64,000 nucleotides of DNA from Darwinimomas sp045600945 (GTDB taxonomy: Bacteria; Bacillota; Clostridia; Lachnospirales; Lachnospiraceae): NCBI GenBank assembly GCA_045600945.1, contig JAZRYX010000027.1:45905-109904 (forward strand). The letters are read 5' to 3'. This document shows positions 58,212 through 64,000 of this stretch, one piece after another. The position numbers and the translations under genes were made by a program. How positions within the stretch are numbered: the stretch's first letter is position 1; each line of letters starts with the position of its first letter. Below the pieces are notes generated by a model. The model was not told the origin of the DNA. It made no database searches and saw only the letters and a list, made by a program, of their open reading frames with translations.

Positions 58212-59780
58212 TTATGCTTCAATATCAATTTCCAGTCCGGATTTGAATTCAACCGTCATCGCTTCATCATAAACCGTTATCTTCTCGATCAGCCTTCTGG
58301 TAAGGGTCTCGGAATATTCCGTAACTGCCTCAGTCTGCTCGTTCAGGAAGGAAATCATGTCCTCCATGCGTTCCCTGTAATCCTGCTTGAGCGCCGATTC
58401 AGTCAGAATATCCTGCCGTTCCTCCTGAAGAGCTGTGATCTCTTCACTGATCTGCTTTACTTTCTCCTCATCCCGTCCGGCTTCCAGAAGCTCTGCCTGT
58501 TTTGTACGGACCCGTTCGCTGACATCCTTAAGCCGGTCTTCGATTCCGCCGCTTAAGACCGATTCGATGTTTGCAAGCAGCATCTCCATGAAGCCTTCCC
58601 GTCCGGCATAGGCTTTATTGACCGCCGCAACAACCGCTGCCTGAAGTTCTTCCTCTTTCACCGTCCTTGCGGTGCATTCCGGGCCTCCGGCTTCAACACG
58701 GCTTACACATCGCCATACGGTCGATTTGCAGCCCCGGTTGTTCCATTTGATCCTGCGGTAAATGTCTCCGCAGTGTGAACAGTACACGATGCTTGAGAGT
58801 GCATACTTTCCGCTGTAGACCCGCTTCTTGCTTCCGGTGTTAAGGTTTGCCCTCCTGGTCATTTCCTCTCTGACCTTCAGGAATACCGTCTTGTCGATAA
58901 TGGCTTCGTGGCAGCCCTCTACATAATATTTCGGCAGGACACCGTTGTTCTTCTCACGTTTCTTTTCGAGGATGCTGACCGTGTAGGTTTTCTGCAGAAG
59001 TGCATCGCCGATGTACTTCTCGTTGGTAAGGATCTGCTTAAGGTTTGACTCATGCCAGCGCAGGTTTCCGGCTCCGTTCCTGATCCCGTCCGCTTCAAGT
59101 CCCCGGCGGATGGTAAGAAGGCTTTTTCCTTCAAGGTACTCTGTATAGATCCTTCTGACAATCTCTGCCTCTTCCGGAACAATAACGAGCTTTCCGTCCT
59201 CGTCTTTTGTGTATCCGAGAAAGCGGTTGTGGTTTACCTGAACCTTTCCTTTCTGGTTCCTGTACTGAATGCCGAGGCGGACGTTGGCGGAAAGCGACTC
59301 CGATTCCTGCTGGGCAAGAGCTGCCATGATGGTCATCAGAACTTCACCTTTCGCATCAAGCGTATCGATATTCTCCTTCTCAAAGAATACCGCTATGTTC
59401 ATCGCTTTAAGCTCTCTTGTGTACTTAAGGCAATCCACGGTGTTTCTTGAAAAACGGCTGATTGATTTCGTAAGAATCCGGTCAATCTTTCCGGCTTTGC
59501 AGTCCTCAATCATGCGGTTGAACTCATCACGTTTTCTGGTGTTCGTTCCGGAGATTCCGTCATCCGCATATACTCCGGCAAACTCCCAGGCGGGATTGGC
59601 ATTGATAAAGCTTGTGTAATGCTCGACCTGCATCTCGTAGCTTGATTCCTGTTCTTCGTATTCCGTTGATACGCGGCAATAGGCAGCCACCCTTGTCTTC
59701 TGTACTGCTGCGGACGGTGCCTGGGTTCCGACCTTCTTCATTGCCGGAATAACCGTCACGTTCTGGGCAAGTGAACTCAT
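58212..59780 (-). CDS. Large serine recombinase 1
   Basis: 522 residues. Resolvase domain with the catalytic serine in RVAAYCRVSTEYEEQ (about 40), EFAGVYADDGISGTNTRKRDEFNRMI and TKSISRFSRNT. Then the Recombinase domain, a zinc ribbon (CSHCGDIYRRIKWNNRGCKSTVWRC) and a C-terminal coiled coil ending TVEFKSGLEIDIEA. Such proteins catalyse integration and excision of mobile elements. It overlaps the preceding small recombinase-domain gene by 4 bp. A remnant of a close relative's C-terminus lies at 49912. Confidence 0.93.
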   Translation of the reverse strand: MSSLAQNVTVIPAMKKVGTQAPSAAVQKTRVAAYCRVSTEYEEQESSYEMQVEHYTSFINANPAWEFAGVYADDGISGTNTRKRDEFNRMIEDCKAGKIDRILTKSISRFSRNTVDCLKYTRELKAMNIAVFFEKENIDTLDAKGEVLMTIMAALAQQESESLSANVRLGIQYRNQKGKVQVNHNRFLGYTKDEDGKLVIVPEEAEIVRRIYTEYLEGKSLLTIRRGLEADGIRNGAGNLRWHESNLKQILTNEKYIGDALLQKTYTVSILEKKREKNNGVLPKYYVEGCHEAIIDKTVFLKVREEMTRRANLNTGSKKRVYSGKYALSSIVYCSHCGDIYRRIKWNNRGCKSTVWRCVSRVEAGGPECTARTVKEEELQAAVVAAVNKAYAGREGFMEMLLANIESVLSGGIEDRLKDVSERVRTKQAELLEAGRDEEKVKQISEEITALQEERQDILTESALKQDYRERMEDMISFLNEQTEAVTEYSETLTRRLIEKITVYDEAMTVEFKSGLEIDIEA

Positions 59781-60196
59781 CTCTTCGCCTCCTTTATCTT
59801 CCCGTATGCGTATTCCGCCTGTTTGACAGGATTCGCATACTTCCTTGTAACATTCCCGAGCGTAAACTCTGTGAGAATCCCCGGAACCGGCTTAGCCTTC
59901 TTCGCTCTGTTATCACGCCCGAGTGCCTTTTCCCTGCGAAGCCGTTCCTCCTGCGCCGCATTGAACGTATCCTCATCAATCAGCTGCGGGTACAGTTCTG
60001 TCCCGAGGTATTTTCTGTTCTGCATAATGCGCTTTGCCTGACTGTGCGTTGCCTTTATTCCGGCAAGATCTGCCGCGGCCTTAAGGGAAAGCCCGAGAAG
60101 GTATCCCGCATAAAGCGTTTTCACCTGTTCAGCCTCAGCCTCGTTGATTACGGCTTTCCCGTTTTCCACGCTGTATCCATAAGGTGTATGTTCCAT
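59777..60196 (-). CDS. Small Recombinase-domain accessory protein
   Basis: 139 residues from ATG 60196, which overlaps the upstream stop as TAATG. HTPYGYSVENGKAVINEAEAEQVKTLYAGYLLGLSLKAAAD is the Recombinase (PF07508-like) domain without any catalytic resolvase domain. It is sandwiched between two large serine recombinases and is probably a helper or DNA-binding partner. In related elements a large-small-large recombinase triplet recurs, as I recall. Confidence 0.82.
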   Translation of the reverse strand: MEHTPYGYSVENGKAVINEAEAEQVKTLYAGYLLGLSLKAAADLAGIKATHSQAKRIMQNRKYLGTELYPQLIDEDTFNAAQEERLRREKALGRDNRAKKAKPVPGILTEFTLGNVTRKYANPVKQAEYAYGKIKEAKR

Positions 60197-61740
60197 TATT
60201 CCATCCTTTCCCGGAACTCCGGTCCGCATTTCATGACAAATCCGGCTTCCGTTCTGCTGTAGATGATGATGTGGTCGACATGCTCATCAAGAAGTTCCTC
60301 CCGGTATTCCGTCTGCATGCCTCCCTTCTGCGTGTACTTAAGAAGCGAAGCCAGTGCCTTCTTCCTTTCCGTTCCGCCCTCTGTATCCTTTGTAAGCTCT
60401 TCCCGTTCGGTGATCAGTTCCTGCTCCCTTTTCAGGATGCTGTCCGTCTCCTCCGCATAAACTGCCGCATCGAGAAGTCCTTTGCTGTAAAAGCTGTTCA
60501 CACGCTGCTTCCTCTCCGTGATACCGGAAAGTTCTTCATCAAGTCTGATGATCCGTTCAAGCATATCTTCGTCTCCCGAAAGTGTTAAACTTCCCTGAAG
60601 CGGAAGAAGAACTTCCTTCCTCGCAAAAGTCAGCTTGTTCATCATGCTTGTGAATGCCGCTTCAAGTGATACCGCTCTTATGGCAAGCTGCCCGCAGGCA
60701 TCCCTGTCATCGATGTGCTTTACGCATACATAATGAGGCTCACCGTTGATTATCCTGCGTTTCCATTTTCCGCCGCACTCTCCGCAGATAATCCGTCCGG
60801 AAAGAATGTAGCGTCTGCTGTAAACTCCGGTTCCTTTTGCGATATTCTTCTCAGCTGCATTTGCGTCAATTACCGCATTCGCTGCCTCGAAAGTCTCTCT
60901 GCTTACTATGGGCTCATGATGATCCGCCATCAGGTACTGATTACGTTCCCCGTTGTTCATGTGCCGGTTGAAACTGTCATCGGTATATGTTTTCTGCAGA
61001 AGAACATCGCCGACATACTTTTCGTTTCTGATCATCTGCCTTATGGTCGATGCATACCATTTCTTACCTCGCGCCGGTGGTACGCCTTTTTTCGTAAGCG
61101 CCGTTGCCAGCTTCGTTGTTGATTTTCCTGAAAGCACCTCTTCGAATATCCATCTGATAATCTCAGCTTCCGGTTCATTGATGAACAGTTCTCCGTCCTT
61201 AAGTGTGTATCCGTAAGGCACTGAAGAAAGCTTGAAAGTCCCTTCCGCAAAACGCTTCTGAATCCCCCACGCCACATTCTGTGAAGTGGATCTGGATTCG
61301 TTTTCAGCAAGACTCGAAAGGATGGAAAGAAGCAGCTCTCCCTCCATCTTTCCGGTATCGATATTCTCTTTCTCGAAGTAGATGTAGATGCCCATCCCGC
61401 AGAGTTTTCTGACCGTCTCCACACTTTCAAGCGTGTTTCTTGAGAACCGGCTTATTGACTTCACAATGATGTAGTCAATTTTCCCGGCTTCGCAGTCAGC
61501 AAGCATCCGGAGCAGCCCTTCGCGCCTTGCCATCTTCGTTCCGGATATTCCCTCGTCATAATAAAGTCCGGCATATTCCCATTTTGAGTTTGCCCTGATA
61601 TATTCCTCATAATGTTCTTTCTGAGCTTCAAGGCTCATCAGCTGCTCGTCTGAACCTGTGGATACTCTGGCATAGGCGGCTACACGAAGTTTTCTGTTTT
61701 CCCGCTTTGCTACGGCTTCAATCTTTGTTATCTTTTTCAT
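60196..61740 (-). CDS. Large serine recombinase 2
   Basis: 514 residues, paralogous to recombinase 1. Catalytic region RVAAYARVSTGSDEQ, GLYYDEGISGTKMARREGLLRML, IVKSISRFSRNTLES; Recombinase domain; zinc ribbon IICGECGGKWKRRIINGEPHYVC; C-terminal coiled coil. It is the first gene of the triplet. The short N-terminus MKKITKIEAVAKRENRK is basic. A 31-bp repeat matching the one behind the operon lies 31 bp upstream of the start and could be an operator or an attachment site. Confidence 0.93.
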   Translation of the reverse strand: MKKITKIEAVAKRENRKLRVAAYARVSTGSDEQLMSLEAQKEHYEEYIRANSKWEYAGLYYDEGISGTKMARREGLLRMLADCEAGKIDYIIVKSISRFSRNTLESVETVRKLCGMGIYIYFEKENIDTGKMEGELLLSILSSLAENESRSTSQNVAWGIQKRFAEGTFKLSSVPYGYTLKDGELFINEPEAEIIRWIFEEVLSGKSTTKLATALTKKGVPPARGKKWYASTIRQMIRNEKYVGDVLLQKTYTDDSFNRHMNNGERNQYLMADHHEPIVSRETFEAANAVIDANAAEKNIAKGTGVYSRRYILSGRIICGECGGKWKRRIINGEPHYVCVKHIDDRDACGQLAIRAVSLEAAFTSMMNKLTFARKEVLLPLQGSLTLSGDEDMLERIIRLDEELSGITERKQRVNSFYSKGLLDAAVYAEETDSILKREQELITEREELTKDTEGGTERKKALASLLKYTQKGGMQTEYREELLDEHVDHIIIYSRTEAGFVMKCGPEFRERME

Positions 61741-61770
61741 CGTCTCACCTCCCTGTCTTTGAGTATCATA

Positions 61771-61801
61771 TACATCACTCTGCTGCGGGAATATAGCAAG
61801 T
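61771..61801 (+). repeat. 31-bp repeat flanking the serine-recombinase operon, copy 2
   Basis: Same outer bases as 58128-58158. It sits between the SHOCT-like gene and the recombinase triplet. Confidence 0.65.
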
Positions 61802-61804
61802 CAT

Positions 61805-62017
61805 TTATGCAGAGATTCTACTGATAAACGGCTTGAAAGTTTCCCTGTTTTTCCGCATGATTTCATCGTGCTCATCCTTTGAAACAAGCCCTTTTTCAAG
61901 AAGCTTTCCGGTGAGTTTCTCCGCAAGGATGTAGTCATATTCGTTCTGCATCTCAGCCTCTGTCGGGACAGGAAGGCTCTCCGTCACGATGTTTCCGTCA
62001 ACCTGTGTGATATTCAT
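61805..62017 (-). CDS. SHOCT-like small protein of the mobile element
   Basis: 70 residues from ATG 62017, chosen because AGGAGGTGA lies just upstream; the longer frame has none. The C-terminal LLEKGLVSKDEHDEIMRKNRE is a SHOCT-like helical hairpin (short C-terminal oligomerisation motif). Small SHOCT proteins often precede recombinase operons in Firmicute elements. It probably belongs to the same transcript as the recombinases. Confidence 0.75.
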   Translation of the reverse strand: MNITQVDGNIVTESLPVPTEAEMQNEYDYILAEKLTGKLLEKGLVSKDEHDEIMRKNRETFKPFISRISA

Positions 62018-62086
62018 AAAAAAATCACCTCCTACCAGGTAGCCTTGGCAGAAGGTGAAAAAGGACGTTTTCGGAAAAATATCCAC

Positions 62087-64000
62087 TTAATCTTTCTGAT
62101 AAAAATCGCAGCTGTACCCGTCAGCCCTGAGAACCAGACCGCCAGCCCAGGGCGGGACTCTTCCCATCTGCTCACAGATTGCTTCAAGTGAGACTTTCGG
62201 ATCAGCCTCTATGATGATCTCGTCATGCACATGTGCAACAATTGAACAGCACCGGAGTGTTTTCATCGCGTACATAAGAATGTCACGGCTTGTTGCCTGA
62301 ACAATATTCTCCACGAACTTCGGACCGTAGGATTCGACCGGCTCCCATTTTTTCGTGGCACCCACGCCTTCGTAAATGACGGATTCACCGCCGAACTTAT
62401 TGACTCCAAGTCTCGGCTTCACATAAGAAAGCGTTCTGCCGGATGGAAGCGTTATAAAGAGCATTCCGCTTTTGCAGACAAACTTCACTCCGTTTACTTC
62501 CTGCGTGGTTTTTTCTTTTACGGCTTTCTTTACTGCCGCATCGACTGCCCACCAGAACTTTACGATATTAGGATTTGACTGCCTCCACATATCCACCAGA
62601 GGCTGCAGTTCCTCCTCGGATAGTCCCATCTCGATTGCACCCATTGCTTTCAGCGCACCAACGGAGCCACCATAGCCAAGAGCAAGTTCGGCAATTTTAC
62701 CTTTCTGCCTGAGATGCCCGTTGATGCCATGCTTTTCGACCGGCACTTTAAACATCTGTGAAGCCGAGGCACAGTAAATGTCACCGCCGTCCGTGAATAC
62801 TTTTGTTCTCCAGGTTTCACCGGCAAACCACGCTATGACTCTTGCCTCGATTGCAGAAAAGTCCGCCACATAAAACTTAAGTCCTTCTGCCGGAATAAAT
62901 GCCGTGCGGATCAGCTGGGAAAGCGTATCCGGGATATCATCGTAAAGCATGTCCAGCGCATCAAGGTTTCCTTTTCTTACAAGTCCCCTTGCCTGCGTCA
63001 GATCCACCATGTGGTTCTGCGGAAGATTCTGAAGCTGTACAAGCCTTCCTGCAAATCTTCCTGTCCTGTTTGCACCGTAAAACATGAACATGCCTCTGCA
63101 CCGGTCATCGCTGCAGGCCGCATTCTCCATCGCCTGATACTTTTTGACCGATGACTTTGCAAGCTGAAGCCGGAGTGAGAGTGCATCGGATACATCACCT
63201 TCCGTTTCTCCGATCTTTGCTGCCACGGCCTTCTTTCCGAGAGTATCCATCTCCACACCGTTTTCCGACAGCCATGCCTTCATCTGCACCACGGAGTTCG
63301 GGTTCTCAAGGTCAGTCAGTTTCTGCATCTCTCCGGTCAGTCTTTCACGGGTGATTTCGTCAAGCGAAATAGCCTGTTTTACAAACGGCATATCCACACG
63401 GATGCCTCTGTCATTGATCTCCTGATCAAGATGATATTCATCCCACACATCATCCGGAACAGGAAATTTTGAAAGCTTCTGCTGGATCTGCATTTCGGTC
63501 TCCACATCACGGATGTTATAGGTTTTGAACCGCTGCCATTTTTCCTTATCGTGTCTGGGAAGATTCCGCGTTCTGCCTCCGTTTGCCTTTGTCGGTGAGC
63601 ACGGCACACAGAAATACCGGATCAGATCTTTGCCTTCTGTCAGTTTCTGCTTCTCAAGTCCGAACACAGCACCCGTTCCTTCAAGTGAAAGCGGAAGCCC
63701 CATATACGCCGACCAGACCATCGAGCATTTCCATGAATACGGGTCAAGATATTCTCCGGTTGGAAGGCTGAGAAAGCGGGACAGGCATACCCTTTCAAAA
63801 GAAGCGTTGAATGCCCACTTCGTGACGGTATCGTCTGTCAGAGCTGACATGACTTCGGAAGGAATGATTTCACCCGATGCAAGGTCTATGGTCTTAACCC
63901 CGCCTCCGTCCACAGAATACCCGAAAAGCAGGATTTCAAAGTCCGGACTTTCAGCATACCTGTATACGCCGCACTTCTGAAGGCTGACAGAGGAATATGT
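62087..64000 (-). CDS. Phage-type family A DNA polymerase, start outside window
   Basis: At least 638 codons, open to the last base; frame and homology continue upstream (SSVSLQKCGVYRYAESPDFE), so the GTG at 63913 is not the start. The N-terminal part is a 3'-5' exonuclease-like domain (WAFNASFERVCLSRFL, YNIRDVETEMQIQQKL). The polymerase domain has motif A FYVADFSAIEARVIAW, motif B KIAELALGYGGSVGALKAMG and motif C IVAHVHDEIIIEA. It replicates phage or conjugative-element DNA. It marks the start of a prophage or remnant that extends beyond the window. The 69-bp gap to the next gene holds only a leader. Confidence 0.92.
   Translation of the reverse strand, partial: TYSSVSLQKCGVYRYAESPDFEILLFGYSVDGGGVKTIDLASGEIIPSEVMSALTDDTVTKWAFNASFERVCLSRFLSLPTGEYLDPYSWKCSMVWSAYMGLPLSLEGTGAVFGLEKQKLTEGKDLIRYFCVPCSPTKANGGRTRNLPRHDKEKWQRFKTYNIRDVETEMQIQQKLSKFPVPDDVWDEYHLDQEINDRGIRVDMPFVKQAISLDEITRERLTGEMQKLTDLENPNSVVQMKAWLSENGVEMDTLGKKAVAAKIGETEGDVSDALSLRLQLAKSSVKKYQAMENAACSDDRCRGMFMFYGANRTGRFAGRLVQLQNLPQNHMVDLTQARGLVRKGNLDALDMLYDDIPDTLSQLIRTAFIPAEGLKFYVADFSAIEARVIAWFAGETWRTKVFTDGGDIYCASASQMFKVPVEKHGINGHLRQKGKIAELALGYGGSVGALKAMGAIEMGLSEEELQPLVDMWRQSNPNIVKFWWAVDAAVKKAVKEKTTQEVNGVKFVCKSGMLFITLPSGRTLSYVKPRLGVNKFGGESVIYEGVGATKKWEPVESYGPKFVENIVQATSRDILMYAMKTLRCCSIVAHVHDEIIIEADPKVSLEAICEQMGRVPPWAGGLVLRADGYSCDFYQKD

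Overview
The window looks like the chromosome of a Lachnospiraceae-type Clostridium relative, close to Butyrivibrio, Roseburia or Lachnospira. The grounds are Firmicute ribosome-binding sites (AGGAGG), extended -10 promoters, a DUF1385-PrmC fusion, a DUF6472 miniature protein, BspA-type leucine-rich repeats, MetA/MetY methionine synthesis and moderate G+C. Almost all genes lie on the minus strand in long, tightly overlapping operons.

1-17 kb is mostly core genome: prfA, a DUF1385-PrmC fusion, rpmE, exoA and an ABC-F ATPase. It also has an orphan Phd-type antitoxin coupled to a secreted protein behind a promoter with paired palindromes, a tRNA-Pro and a truncated SH3 protein. An eight-gene operon follows: Na/Pi transporter, DUF6472, DUF2201 VWA protein, LRR protein, MoxR ATPase, CrtI-like oxidoreductase, ferredoxin reductase and a membrane-anchored glycosidase-like protein.

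17-30 kb is accessory. A graveyard of polysaccharide genes (GT61, ABC permease and glycosyltransferase fragments) and a formyltransferase come first. Next is a minus-strand operon (WbqC, two FemAB-like transferases, ATP-grasp, BCCT transporter) facing a plus-strand operon (HTH remnant, acyl-adenylate ligase, NeuD-like acyltransferase, acyl carrier protein). Between them lies a 175-bp segment bounded by perfect 18-bp inverted repeats and carrying an extended -10 promoter; a tyrosine recombinase closes the island. This reads as an invertible promoter choosing between two halves of a small-molecule or cell-surface modification pathway.

30-44 kb is core: glyS, YgiQ-type radical SAM, GlcG-like, Nudix, a degenerate M48-like protein, YhaN/YhaO-like ATPase and phosphoesterase, metA, metY, an M18 aminopeptidase and an APC permease.

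44-64 kb is accessory again. It holds a degenerate HD/RelA-SpoT protein, then a 5.5-kb module between two 137-bp direct repeats resembling the 3' end of an RlmCD/RumA gene. The module carries a DUF262-HNH-acetyltransferase fusion and a zinc-ribbon nuclease. Next is a YdjI/YdjH/YdjG-like SPFH membrane-complex operon whose promoter sits in a second putative invertible segment, flanked by 18-bp inverted repeats of the same 7-4-7 design and next to a second tyrosine recombinase. A three-gene serine-recombinase operon and a phage-type DNA polymerase that runs off the window end the sequence. The headline observation is two independent, locally encoded recombinase/invertible-promoter switches of identical architecture, each controlling an accessory operon.
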